A DNA stretch of 64,000 nucleotides from Prunella strophiata (taxonomy: Eukaryota; Chordata; Aves; Passeriformes; Prunellidae): positions 53,259,551-53,323,550 of the forward strand of contig JAZBQD010000030.1 of NCBI GenBank assembly GCA_036583965.1. Reading direction: 5' to 3'. This document shows, one piece after another, positions 49,683 to 63,140 of this stretch. The notes below the pieces were generated by a model. The model saw only the letters and a list, made by a program, of their open reading frames with translations, ran no database searches and was not told the origin of the DNA. How positions within the stretch are numbered: the stretch's first letter is position 1; each line of letters starts with the position of its first letter. Both the position numbers and the translations under genes were made by a program.

Positions 49683-50588
49683 AGACACATTTCTTGGCAC
49701 ACTGAAAGTTTCCTCCACCCATTTCAAATTTTCCCTCAAGTCTCCCTGCTTCTGGGTAGCCAAAATCTAGCAAATGTGACCCATAAAATCTTATCCCTTT
49801 CTCTACATCTTCAGTTGCTCTGTTTAAGATGTGCACATGCAGATGCAAAGACAGCTGTTATTTTGTTCCCAAAACATTGGAGACTGTCATGGAAAAATAG
49901 CACACAGATTTCTCTCACTGCTACTTTCATGCTGTTCTTTCTGCTTGATTTTTTGTGCCTTAGTCTTCCCTGTCCAACAGCTTAAAATTAGAAGTACTGG
50001 GTTTTTTTCTCATTATATATAAAAAACCTTAAAATTCCCACTACTGCTTAAGAGACTCCTTTTTATGGGCTGCATACATTTTTAGCACAGTGTAACATAC
50101 TGATGCCACAAGCTATTTAGTTAAAATGTTGAATGTAGGGAAAACAATGTAGGCTCAGTTCTGTTGCATCAAACTCTAGGATCTGAGGCACATTTCTCCT
50201 AATCTCTCTGTAGATAGAGAACATGGGAGATATGTTCCCGGAGTGATGGATTTCCTCCTGAAGCCCAAATTACTCTTGGAAATGTCCTACAATTCATCAT
50301 GGACAGCCTCAAAGTGTGGGAGGTAGTACCCTCAGTTAGGTGTCTTGCATTAGAAGGAGGAACTTGGATTTCAGATGCCCCCACTACTTGCTGGTCCAGA
50401 CAGCACCCCATGTGACTGGGGTATCTCACTAAAACAGATGATCAGTGGCTTGCCTGCAGATCTAGAGCCTTTGCCCATTTTTCTGGTAGTTATACTACTG
50501 TAAACATAATAATAAATGGAAATAAACAAATAAATGCAGGGGCACAGCAGACTTTCTCCCTGTTGGACAGCTACCCAAATTTTGTTCT

Positions 50589-50617
50589 AACTGGTGTTAA
50601 TACAAATAACACCAGTT
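50589..50617. repeat. Perfect 11-bp inverted repeat, 7-base loop
   Basis: AACTGGTGTTA at 50589-50599 and its exact reverse complement TAACACCAGTT at 50607-50617 flank the loop ATACAAA. It could form a hairpin in single-stranded DNA or RNA. Nothing near it suggests a known RNA gene. Confidence 0.85.
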
Positions 50618-51650
50618 TCTATTGACAGAAATTGCCCTCGATTCAGCCTGATATAATTATAAAAGGATCTGTACTGTTCTCCAGGGTCTCTTTAGACTCA
50701 GAGATTTCTAAGAAATCAAGAGTTGCCATTATCATTTTTATATAATTTTCAACATGATATGCTATGTCAATCTAATGAAACACTGCACCACTGTAGTAGT
50801 GGGTAACAACACGACAAAATTATTTCTTCCATAGTGCTACAAATGACTGATTACTCTTATTTTTGGGATTTAAAATTATAAAAAAGACAAGTATCTAAAA
50901 TTTTGCAAGGAAATCAAATAGAAACTGACAGGTATAATTATTTTATATTCTTGAAAGGAATACAAAATCTCCAAAGTGGAGAGCTCTGTACACAGAACAG
51001 AGGACTTAAAAAGAAAATAATGAAGAAATCTGCTTTTTAACCTAGTATCAGCTGATGCCCTGCAATTATCCTCTACTCATTGGAGTCTGTGAATGTTGCA
51101 GCCTGCTTATAGATAGTTCTGTTGTTGTAGAATTTGCATTCATATTTTAGCATACTTTTTTTTAATATAGCATAAGCAAGGTGTGAGCTCAGATTCCAAA
51201 GCCAAGTGTTGATGCTGGTGTGTACAGGAACATGAGCATCACAAAAAAAAAACCACTGCTATTTTTTCCAACAAACATTCAGACTGTTTGAAGATACAGG
51301 GCTCAGACCCAGAAAAGCTGCACACAATCCTTCAGACTCCTGTATATTGTTGGGAAACTCTGCCCAAAATAGAGGTAGGGTGGTTTTGGGGTATAATTTT
51401 AAGGATCACTGCAAAATTTAGGCATTTAATATGTCTGTAAAATTCATCCATGCAGTGGAGTACATTTACAGCAAGAGCCAGTGTTGTTTGCATAGACAAA
51501 ATCAGGCATAGTGTTTTTGTGACCTTCCAAATATATGTCTAAAATGGATACACAAACCCTCCCTCCTGAGGCCTTCTGGGTCTCCTGCTATGGAGGAAAT
51601 TGATAATGTAGGTATTTACTTAAAGAAAAAACCTCCTGGTATTTTGGGTA

Positions 51651-54600
51651 CACACCAAGGTCCCTAAGCTAGGAGCAAACAGCATCCCCTAACCCAGGTG
51701 TGCTCAGTGTCTGGGGCAGCAGTCACAGGCAGCTTGTGCCAGAATCTCTTCTTGGAGAAGGTTGCCTCCATTCCATTTTTGACAGTTAAATTCAGCAGAT
51801 ATCTGAGATTTGAGCCCCCCTGAGGTTTGGGTATCCCTATGTACAGCAATGCCAGCACAAAATAATTGTTCATTTCAGTTTTTCTCTTCAGTAGGGAGAG
51901 TTAGAAATGAGCATAGGAAGGACTTTCGATAACTTTAAAATACTAATTTTATTCATAGCAACACAGAGGCCAATGAAGAGTGTGGTGACAGCCTGGAATA
52001 CCATGAGGTGCTCCTTGTTTCTCTTGCTAGAGTAGGTGAAGATAAAGATTAGGCTGGGCTGTGACACTCTCATGAGTGCTGCAGCAGTAGTTCCTGAGAT
52101 GCATCACTATTTGTTTATTTTAGCACCTAAAAGAAGACCAGAACAGAGTTTAAGAATATTTCTTCTACAACAAGAAAGGGAAGATGTAGCAAAACTGCAG
52201 CCTTCTGCTAATTTATGTTTATAATAGTCATGTACTGTATTTCATACACAAGAAGGGGGGAAAAGGCCTCTTTGAAGGTAAATTCTTGTTTAGTAATTTC
52301 AACACAAAAGAAGAGATGCTTCAGGGTGTCCAGGACACTTGTAGGGATCTGGCACATATTACAAGTGCCACTGGAGAGTGTGTCATTCTGCAGGAGCAGC
52401 TGTAGAGGATACAAAGGAATGTACCAAAAAGCACCAGTAAGATAACCTGTCCTTTCCTGGTCCCCATCATCCAGCAATTCCTTCTTCAGGGAAAATCAAA
52501 ATCAGATTGTTCTGTCTGAGCTCTGTGACCTGCAAAAGGGCTTTCTGAGAAACGAGTCCAAAATGTGGCCAGTACTGAGGGCTGGGGAACAGCCATCCAA
52601 GGGTATCCTTAGCAAGATTTGCTGCAACTCAACTCTTCAGAAATGGTATAAATGCTATGTCAGTGACACTTAGGTGTCATTCAGACCTTTTCATGCCTTG
52701 CTTAGTATGCTACAGGGCTGGAGGATGGTTCAGTTATACAGTGCTCTGGCAGATACCTGCTCACATAGTAATGTTGAATTCATATTGAGCTCCTGAAGTT
52801 TTTGCATTTCCCACTGTGTTTACACTAGCCACCCATCAAGAGCACTAATTAGAGGGAAAATAAGGCTTATTTTTCTATAACACCCCTAGGCATAAACTTC
52901 CTAACACCCTTTTCTCTCATTAAAATCCAATCAACTAAAAATATTTTTTATTAAGTGGCCCATGAAATAACTTTTAAAATTTTAGAACCAAAGGATTTGA
53001 AGGCTATGGCCTGTTTGAAATATTTGCCAGCAATGTACCTGGAGAAAGAAGAGGTATGTGTGTCTTCAACTCACAGGAGAGATATTGGGAAAATAGCCTC
53101 CAGAAAGGATGGCTGGTGTTTCAGAGCCTTGGTACCTGCTGTTCAATCCCACCGTGCATCCTTCACATTGATGTTTGCAGCTTTGGAAGAAGAAAGTGAA
53201 AACAAAAGACCAAAGCAATGACAAGGCAGGAGAAGCACATTAAAAAAATGAGAACAAGAAAACAAGCTGAAATGAGTCTTTGCTGATACCAGGTGCAGGG
53301 GCAAAGTAATTGTTTCAGAAAATTCTCCTGTCATAAAAACTCTTTGCCACAAAGGAAAGGAAGGCAACTCCAGCACTGGCTGGAATATTTGCATTCTTAC
53401 TTGTGAAATAGTCTCATATAAATAGTCTTAATTTAAACTGAAATCCTGCTGTGGAAATGTGCAATACATCATCAGCTGGAAGCTGTCATAGGTCTTGGCT
53501 TGCCATTGCTGACACATCATCTGAGTGCTTCAAAGAGGTTTATTGTCACTTGTGTGGTCACAGAGTGAAGAGGACAGACACTGAGACACATTTCCTATAC
53601 CTTCCCCAAAACCTATCCCTATAAATGCCAGTCTGTTTCCTTAAATCCCATTTGAAGCACTGACTGGAATCTAAAAAGATTTAAAACGTTTTTTAAAGAC
53701 ACCTAAATCATTTTCCTGTGAAAATGAGGAATTTTCATGTGCCTGCTTGTGGGATCAAAGCCACCCTTGTTCTGGACTGGGTGAGTTTGCTTTTCCTTCA
53801 TGCAGGTTACTTTTTAGAATATTATGGCCTTCTGACTAGCTTAGCTATCACATTGATGGAGAAGAGATGCCACTTGGAACTCAAGTTTTTGGGTTGCCTT
53901 TCAATACACCAGATAAGGCTGGTGCTGGCTTGCTCAGGAAGGAGAACACAGCTGGACCACATGTGCCAGGCAGCCTGACAAACAAGGTCCATTATTAAAA
54001 TCAGAAAAATTACATGGAGACAAAGCCTGTCCTGCTCAATGGGCATCATATCTAACTAGCTGTACTCCCAGAGAAACCCCCCTAAGGATGAACAGCTTCC
54101 CAGGGCATAGGCACCCCTCTCTCAGATGTGTTGCTGGGCACCTGGCATTTCAGTAGGAGCAGATGGTTAAATGACACTTGGAACCTGCTCTCACTCCAGA
54201 TTATGAGCATGGAGAAAAAGAAAGGAGGAGTTCAATTTTGTTTTTATTAGCTCCTTTCCTTTTTTTTTTGCTAGGTTTTTAATACAAGAGCCTTAGAGCA
54301 AAAGAGGGAATGAGTCACAGCAATAGCTTCTCATTAAACTAATGACAAGAGATATAAACAGAGGGACCTCACTTGGCTAAAGTTCCTGCTGTCCACAACA
54401 CTAAGCCATAAGAAATAAAACCACAAAAAAAGTCTTGTAGTGTTCCTTGGACTGAGTGTTCAATTAACCTTAAACTGGAAATGCTCACATTTGATTTAAA
54501 AACAAGTTATGCATTTGCAGCCAGTGCCCTGTAGGTGGATAGGGTAAAAAAGCAGTGAAATCAAGTCCCAGGCTCTCCAGTTTGCACCTTTACATGTATA

Positions 54601-56284
54601 GGCACTACATTTCCAAAGGCAAGGAGTTTGTCACTGTTTTCACTCCTCTCTTTTTAATACCAAGTCAATTACACAGGCACCTCCCTGAGTTATGGCAGGA
54701 GCTGAACACTTCTGAAAATGCCCTTTCAGTAAAAGCCATTATTTGCCAGCCTGACTCCATAAAAATCAACCTGCCAGGAAAAAATGAATTCTGAAGGGCC
54801 CTGTGCTAAATCCAGAGAATACTGCCTGTTTGGTATAGAATATCTATGAATGATCCTCATCCAAAGAGATTAAAAAGGAAATAAGATGTTAATCTGAAGA
54901 AAAGATCTTATTGCAAAACTGTTGTAGGTCTACCGTGTCAGCCACAGATTGCAGGGAGAATAAGATCTTTGGAACTAAGAAAACAATACTGAAATTGTTT
55001 TTAGAACTGCATACACTCAGCAGTGTTTAAACCAGACTAATTTTCAGCAGTGTTTCCAAGCTAATATTTACAAGCTTTTCAGATGGAAATTTTTAATTGA
55101 AAGGAATTAAAGCAGCAAGCATTAATTTGAAACATTTTGATAACATTTTATTTTAGATGTGGACTTGCAGTTCCTGGTATGCTTGACAAAAACTGTGGAC
55201 ATAACAGCATAAATGGCAACTAATTTTAAAGCAAAGATTTGAAGAACAAGTTGTTCTAGCAACAACTGTATGTAATTGAGTAAGATCTCTATCCTCTCAG
55301 CCTGATAATTTTAAGTGTTGGAGCAATTCATGTTGAAGACAGCTTTGGCAAAAGCCTCTAGCCACAACATACCTTTTGTCTCATAAATGCCTTAAAACCA
55401 GCTGAAGCTCCTTCAGCTCCAGGGTTAATGTAAAGGAAATGAGGAAAAATGTTCCATTCATTTCCTCTTCTTTGTGTAAAGGCCAAGGTTTAACAGACAA
55501 AGAAGAATAATTTAGAATTTTACCTATTTTTGTAACAGGCAATCAGGAGAGCTCGTCTACACAAGGAATCTTAACAACAGAAAACAAAAAGAACAGAATG
55601 TTAAAAGCACCAAAATCTGTCAGGAAATCTAAGGTTGACACAAAAACCGCCCAGCAGATTAAATTACCCAAATATGTGTTCTGACCATTAAATTTATCCA
55701 CTACGAAATGGACAGCATTTCTATATGATAAAACATGACAGCTGAGCAATCATTTACTCTTGGCATTTGCTCAGTGTGCAGTAGAAATATAAGTAGAAAA
55801 ATTATTTTTTCACTGAGTAACCTTTGCTAATAAGCAAGGCATTAACCTGGCAATGAAAAAATTAATTGCAAAGAGTTGAAACTGGGTGGGAGGCTGGGTA
55901 GGGGGCTGCCAATAGACCATAATGGAGATATTTTTGAGCCTGCAGGTATAAGTAATTTTCTCTACTGGGTTTTTGAGAGAGAGGTTTCAAAAGTAGCAGC
56001 TAAAAATAAAAGGACATCATTATTATCAAACACCATCAAGCTGACAGACACTTCTGTATTAAGATGCAAATAAAATCTTCATGTCACAGATGATGACTCC
56101 TGTTATTTTCAGTTCTTTGCCAAACTTGAATGTTTTAGGCCAACAGTTTTCACAAGAAGAAAGTGCCTTAGTTTGAACAAGTTTGTTTAAGCTCTCTGTA
56201 ATGCCATTTGGCCTTTTCAAAGGAAGGGATTAAAGAGAAGTAATCTCTTGTTTTTCTCATCACAAGTTTTACAATGCTTTTTAA
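51651..56284. other. Unique non-coding sequence
   Basis: No gene confidently recognised. Between 51664 and 52477 the minus strand carries three staggered frames of 60-90 codons with hydrophobic segments, in three different frames; see findings. AT-rich, apparently unique DNA follows to 56.3 kb. Confidence 0.5.
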
Positions 56285-59200
56285 CTAAGAGGTCCTGGCA
56301 TTGCCACACGACATGTCCAAGATGACATCCACCTCTGCTGACCTGGTACCAAAGCTATTTGTGCAATCCCTGTGCAAGTTCATTGTCATCTTGGCTTTAG
56401 TCCCAGCCAAGGCTGATGTGCTCAACACCTTCTTTGCCTTTGTCTTCTCAACACAAATCTCCCAGACCTCTGTGCTTAGTGGAAGGCTTAAAGTGGCAGA
56501 GGGAACAGCAATGCAGATGAGCTGGAAGCTATCTGAGAGAACATGAGCAATAAAAGTCTTTTCTCTATTGCACTTGAAAGACTGTGCAAACTGGAGGAAG
56601 ACTTTGACACCTGAAAAACTGCATCTTGTCAGCAGAGAGTGGAATGTCTGCATCAAAATACAGACATGCAATGTTGTACAAACAGTCAAAAGTCTGGTAT
56701 TTTCTAACTGTGTTTGCCATTACACTCATCACCTTTTTATGACTATCGTCTTTGTAGTTTGGATTAGTGAAATCTTGCAGCAAGCATTGTGCCTTCCCTA
56801 ACTCTCAGAAAGGCATCCAAGTGAATAGGGAATCTGCATGGAAAACAGTTTGATATGCTATCAGCTGAAACTGAAACAGCAGTAAAGTTCAAATAGTGGT
56901 GTTAAAAAGGTAAACCCCTTCTAAAGGAATTTTAGTTTGACGTGGTTTAATATGAAAAAAAAAAATTTGAAAGAAATTATGCTATTATTGCTAAAAGTCC
57001 ACATTTTGCTCTCTTAAATACTAGGAGAAAAAGAATGTTCATCTCCTTTCCCCAGGCTCAAATTCTTCACAGCAGTATGGACCCTCTTTCCCAAAGGAAA
57101 GGAGGTTGACCATCTGGAATCATTCCAAAGGACATGAGACAGGCCAGTGCTAAAGATTAAAATACCACCACAGCTCATTATGCAGTGGGAAAGAACAGAA
57201 AGATGGATCTGGAGAAAATAAATGTGGAAAACTGCCCTGAAGATCTACACGTGATTAATCCCAATTTCACAAGCCTCCTGAATTTTAAGTCCAAGAATAC
57301 ATTTGAACACTTTTTAAATCTGGACTTTGTCAACCAAAAGATCTGATCTATGCAAGTAGTTTATTCACAAGAGACAAAAAGAATTGATGCTATGCAATGA
57401 GTAAGGAAGTTACAGTTCTTATTATCCAATGTCCCAAGCAGGAGAAAGTATGAAAGTAAATGATGAAAATCAAGCTCTTTTGGATGCAAACTATCAAGGT
57501 AATTGTTGAAAAATAAATTTATCATCTATAACTGCAAATATAGCAGGTAGCTCAACAAGAATCACTTCTTACAATTCTGAATTTTAGTAGCTGTGAAAAC
57601 GTCAAAAAGACTGAGAAAACCTTTCTTCTACCAGTAAACTGACTTAAAAATAAATGACTGATAGAGGTTGAATTGAATAATAATTGCAGTTAAGCAGTCT
57701 AATATGACTAAAGACAATATGTTCTTCAACAGAAGAATTACCTACTTATGCAGTATTGTGAAAAGACAATTTAGACATAAAAGCTGTTTCTCAACATCAG
57801 TAATATTTATCAAAATAGAAAGTCCCTAAGCTCAAAATGGCACTAATAATTATATGCTTCTGTAAAGGAAGTCCACACAGATTACTATTTAAAATACATC
57901 ATGCTTTTAAATTCTGGACATGTTACCTTGTGTGAATTTGTAGATGAACTGAGAAAAACCCCACCATGTTAAACATGTTCTTGGTTATTCATTATACTTT
58001 GTTAGTGCTCTTAATAAATGTGATGGCCTAGTTTGAGACAATTTGTTCACAGGCCTTGTAGCTAATCTCCCTTTATTTACTGAACAGCTTTTCCCCTGAA
58101 GTTTTTCAGGAAATGAAATGCTGGAATTGGAAATTTACAGAAGTGGTTTGACAAAACAAAACCAAAACAACCACAACTGTGTTACAAAATATACCAGTTT
58201 TGTGTGTCTCTATACTGAATCATTACATTGGCTCCTTAGTCAAAATATATTTAATGGATTTGCAGGCCTGAGATAGGCTCTTTGTTGAAACTTAATTCCA
58301 CATCATGTATAGGTTTTAAGAAGAAAAAGTACAATCAGTGTAATTATTCAAACCTCTGTAATGTAGTGTATAAGGAAAACAGGCCAGTACCATAACTGGA
58401 TTTCCCATTAAACTGGCCTGGTGTAAATCCCACAGAGAGGCCAGAAGATCACCAAGTGAGGCAGTTCATCACTCAACACTCACCATATCTGAATTCTGCA
58501 ATAAGCTATTTTCTTGTTATATAGGACCAGAAGCTATTTTATAATTTTCTTGGGTTTAGAATATTTCAGATTCCTCTACCAAACAGGGACAAAACCCAAG
58601 AACCTCAAAGAGAGCAAAATTAAACAAACAACCTCTCTCCCCAAAAATTATAGATTTAGAGTAGTTGAAATGCTTACCTTTACATGCTGATCTTTTTCAT
58701 TTAAAAAAAGTCTAACTTTTCACTGTAATTACATTTCAGAAGGAACACATTTCTGAGATGAAAAAGCAGAGCACTTCTTTTTGAAGATACTGGAACAAGA
58801 TATTAAACAAATGTCAAACTTTTTGACTTGGAATAAAATACTGAAAGCAATCCTTTGTCATTAAAAAAAAAGAGTATGGTTTTGACAAACTGGCATTTTC
58901 AAACTAAAAAAAAAAAAAAAAAAAAAAAAGACTGTGTCTTGCAAATGACTTTCAGCTCTACACACCACCAGGATCCATCACAATGAGCTGACTCTTATGT
59001 GATTGTGTCTATGTATTAGGAATAAATTCAGCCATGAGCTGACAAACAGATGGCCTCCTATGATCTTTGGACTTCTAAATGTAAAAAAACACCAAAATGA
59101 AGACCATCAAAAGGATATCTCATACTGTGATATTCCTTTCAGGGAGATTTGAAAATGTTTTTCTTCTTGATTCTGTCTGGAATGCTACATGATTACTACC

Positions 59201-60884
59201 AGAATACATCCTTTTTAAAATAGATTAATTTCCTGCACTATCCCCATTACTTTTTTGATATATATTTAATTACACATCTATTACTAGGTGTGTTTCAATT
59301 ATGGAGGATGATACCACAACTTGAAGAACTACGAACTGAGATCTCAATCAGCCAACTAACTGCAAATATAATTTGTAAGTATAATGAGTCAATTTTTTCT
59401 CCATACTTACAGCTTCATGTCCCCAGTAATTGCAGTGCTCAACTGGAAATGGGAGCTGCATGTGGCCCTGTATCCCAGCAGCAGCCAGCAGGTCACAGCA
59501 GATTGTACAAGTGCCTGGGTAGGTTATCTCAGAGTGAGCTGGCCTCTGCTCTTTGGTAAAACATTGAACATCTGAGCCAAACAGCAGCTGGGATTTTTTC
59601 TTGAACAGGAAACCTGGGGCAAAAAATCAGCCAATTTTCTACCCTTCTCACTTTGGAACTCTAGGAAAGAGGTCAAAATATCCCAAATAAAGTTTTAAGG
59701 CACTCCAAATGTGATGTTGATGAGGTGGTTTCACAGTGACTACTGAGCTCTGGTGCATCCCAGGGCACAACCTCAATCTTGGCAGGGATGGGAAGGAGCT
59801 GGCATGAGGCAAGCTGTGCCCAGGACACCCTGTCCTCCCTTGAGCCTCAGAGTACTTGGCTCTTTGCCATTCTCTTTCTATTCATGCAGTTTACAGAATT
59901 CAACTGCACAGGAAGATCAGATGTCATTGGCTATTGCACTCTTATTTTCCTCTTTCTGCTGATGGAAATTTCTTATCAGTCTGATGCACAAAATGGCAGG
60001 CAGGGCAGCATGCTATCAGAGCTGGCAGGCTGGAGGAGCTGAGGATGTCTTGTCATATGTCATTTTGGACAAGGGAGAAATGGCACAAAGCAGCACGGTT
60101 AAAAGGCAATTTTCACACAAAGGACTCAGGAAAGGAAACCTGGCTGACAACAAATGGATTGGAGGTCGGAGGGAACACCAGTCAGTCACCACAGACACAT
60201 ATTATTTTCCATGGAAATACAGCTGAAAAGGAGGAGGGGATGGAGGACCAGAGTTTACTGACAGCAGAGCAGATGGCTCAGGCAGTGAGAGGGCAGTGCC
60301 ATCCCAGTCAGCAGCTAGGACAATTTGCAAGAGTATGCTTTCATATTTACTTGTCCCAGTCGTGATAAAAGAAGAACAAACCCTCTTTATAAGTGATGCT
60401 TTGTTGTCATTTATCTATTTGCTTATACAAATATGTTTATAGCACCATAAACATTGTGCTGTGGCTAGTGATAAAGCTGTAAAATATGTGCGAAAGCAGA
60501 AGGTGAATGATATTTTTAAAGCCACTAAATCTTTTCTGTTAAGTTTTAATTTGGAACAGATTTCTTGTCATCATAATTGTTATTATTACTTTATGTTGTA
60601 CATTGTTATTGTATCTATATGACTGTGATGTACAGAGCTTTTCACGGAATGAAATTATGTCCCTTATCTTAATAGGTCACTATTTAAATTTAAGACAAAG
60701 ATTATCAGCAACATCAGAGAGATGAAGAGGCTTCTTCAAGGAAACACATTCTAATTGGCAAGATGGGAGGGAGTTTCAGATTGCCAAAAAAGAGAAGTTT
60801 TTCCACAGCTTTTTATAGATATTAGGTAAAGGAAAATTAGAAGTGTTCTGAATGACAGCAAGGTAAAGTAGATGTTTATGGCAT
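56285..60884. other. Unique non-coding sequence
   Basis: No gene confidently recognised. At 56301-56546 the plus strand has an 81-codon frame with a stretch reminiscent of CR1 ORF2 (see findings). 57-59 kb is AT-rich with few long frames. A slightly GC-richer patch at 59.7-60.35 kb has several overlapping frames on both strands without recognisable motifs. No RNA gene seen. Confidence 0.5.
58906..58929 (+). repeat. Poly(A) tract, 24 A
   Basis: Homopolymer between AAACT and GACTGTG; a shorter A run occurs 40 bases upstream. No retrocopy recognised. Confidence 0.85.
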
Positions 60885-61960
60885 TATGTCCACAGCATGG
60901 AAGAGAATGGAAGAAAGCTATCACAAACGTGTTCAGAATTTGGCAAGCAGGATATTGGAAGCAGTAGAGCAATCAAAGAAAACAGTGGTCCTTGAAGAAC
61001 TGAATGACAGATGACAGGCAGAGTAGGGCCTGGCTGTGACAGGCTTTGAAAATAGACACATCGCTTGAAAGAAGTGAGATAAGAGAAACAAGATGCAAGA
61101 CATGGAAAATAATAGGTAAGGGGGAACACTGCACAGGTAAGGAGAAAAATGTGTTTATCAATGCTGGAGAAAAAAACGTGTTGCAGCAAGTAAGACAAGC
61201 TGATAATGAGAGCTGTAAAAGAGATTTAGCCACGTGGATGGAGATTGCAAGCACTGAAATTGATGCAATTGCTGCTCAGGGTGAAGTTCAGAATGTCAGG
61301 GGATGCAGAGAAACTACAGATGAGGTTGATGATTAGGCTAGGGACTCAGAAATGGGTACTACCTGAAGAAATTAATAATAGAAGAAGGGAGTGATAAATC
61401 ACTCTGGTAAGTACAGGTGAAAGCTGCACGTCCATGAGGAGGTGTCAGAGAAACAGGCTGAGAGCTTAGTGTGTATCAGTAGAAGAAGGCTGGTTAGAGA
61501 CATGGGCTGTCCTGTTGGAGACTGAAGGAAGATCCAAGGGAAGACAGTCAGATAAACCAGAAGACAATGTTTTTGGAGGAATAAGTCATGCAGGAAAAGA
61601 TGACAACAAGTCAGGAAAGACACTCCTGTAGCAAAAATGCCAAGCTCCTCTGTGAGGGGTCACTGAGTGAGAGCTTAAGGACATGGTGTAAAAGACAGAA
61701 ACCACCTCCACAAGAGGATACAACCAAAATTTAGGGGTAAGGCTCTTTCCAAGAGGCAGGGCAAGAGACAATAGTTGGAGGAGGCAAGTAAATTTGAAAG
61801 AAAAGTGTTGAGATGGATGTAATGGGAAGTTTTCTGCATGTTGAGAAAAGATGTCCAGGGAAGTGTGAGAAGAAAGGATAAGTGTAAATGAAAGGATAAG
61901 AAAAGTTCTGGGGTCACCAGTAAGGACTTGGCAGGAGAAGTGAATTTTAGCATTGTCTTA
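60885..61960 (+). mobile_element. Old interspersed repeat, L2-type LINE candidate
   Basis: About 1.1 kb of strongly purine-rich plus-strand sequence. Phrases that I associate from memory with an old amniote L2-like LINE 3' region appear in order: AACAGTGGTCCTTGAAGAA, GGGCCTGGCTGTGACAGGCT followed by TTGAAAATAGACA, AGCTGATAATGAGAGCTGTA, TTTAGCCACGTGGATGGAGA, and TCCATGAGGAGGTGTCAGAG followed by AAACAGGCTGAGAG. It carries no intact coding frame. The match is to remembered wording, not a search, and divergence is high, so both family and limits are approximate. Confidence 0.35.
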
Positions 61961-62328
61961 GGTACTCTATTCTGCCTTAGTGACTTATTACTCATGGGTT
62001 TGTGAGCTGCTTAACTTGATCAGTTTCCCCCCTTCAGAGCAGAAAGAATCATAAAAGTTTTTTAAAAAGTGAATCGAGGGTTTTGCTAACTCTCATTCTG
62101 ATTCAAAGTCAAAGGGCAGTCAAAGAAGAAGATTGTAGAGGATCACAGAACCAGTATATTTAATTGCTTGTCACAATTTAAAGGTCAGTCATGATGCTGG
62201 ATTGTCAGAAGATTAGATCCTATACAGGAGATATTGAAATGATAAAATTACTGTTTTAACTCCACACAATGAAAGTGAATGTGTCTTCCGTGTGCTGAGT
62301 GCCATCATTTTGCTGTTGGCTTAATAAA

Positions 62329-62353
62329 AATTTCTTTCTTGGAGAAAGAAATT
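62329..62353. repeat. Perfect 11-bp inverted repeat, 3-base loop
   Basis: AATTTCTTTCT at 62329-62339 and AGAAAGAAATT at 62343-62353 are exact reverse complements around TGG. It could form a tight hairpin with a pyrimidine/purine stem. Confidence 0.85.
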
Positions 62354-63120
62354 AGGAGAGCTTGGATCAATGACTATGGCTCCAAAATCATATAAAGGCA
62401 TAGACATTTTGCTCTTGAAGACCAAGTGATGCAATGATAAAATCAGGGGGTGGTACACTACTGATTTCCAAAAAAAAAAAATCCTCTATGGTTTAAGACA
62501 ATGTCTGCATTTTACCAGATGATCTAGTAGACAGAGAGATCCAAACAGTACAAATTAATCTCTTTCAAGTTGGGGTGAGTTTCCACTCCATGAGGATCTC
62601 TGTATCTCCAAAATCTCTTGGTCCTTGACCATGTGGAAGACTGTTGAAGTAGTACATAACATCTTTTTAACTGCTTTGAAGCCAGGACAGAAACAGAAAG
62701 ATTCAAAATGGGAATTGGAAGAGGAAATACTAGATAAGGTCAAACTTTTAGATGTCTGAATTACAGCAGTTGTATCATACATTTTTGGGTGTGAATCCCT
62801 TACCTAAACATGAATATGTTTTGCTATTTGAGATGCCTTAAGTACAAATCTGTCACTTTGCTGTTGGTAATGAGGCCATGGCTTCCCTTAGGTATGGTGC
62901 AACATTTGCCAGTCCTGATGGAGGTCTGTGGTGTTCTGTGAAGCCTCAGAAGTCTCCAGGGCATATGTGTAGACAGCTGAGCAGAGCCCCTTCTGTCTGC
63001 AAAAGGAGCTGAATATGAACTTTCATTCTGGGACAAAAAAACCCCAAACCACATTTTGAAATCAGACTTCTTCTTTCTCTATTCATTTTCTCTGTCATTT
63101 TCCAGAATGAAATTGGCAGA

Positions 63121-63140
63121 TTTTTTTTTTTTTTTTTTTT
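63121..63140 (+). repeat. Poly(T) tract, 20 T
   Basis: Homopolymer in otherwise unique sequence; no adjoining retrocopy recognised. Confidence 0.85.

Larger units (their letters stand above)
41109..51650. other. Unique non-coding sequence with simple repeats
   Basis: No gene recognised. The longest frame (42138-42542 minus, 134 codons) shows no domain motif or splice context. Frames on both strands at 46.9-47.3 kb overlap each other in a GC-richer patch. Holds a possible degraded CR1 tail at 43200-43262, tandem octamer motifs at 43847-43862, palindromes at 46423-46440 and 50589-50617, and the homopolymer and A/C-rich tracts listed separately. Confidence 0.5.
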
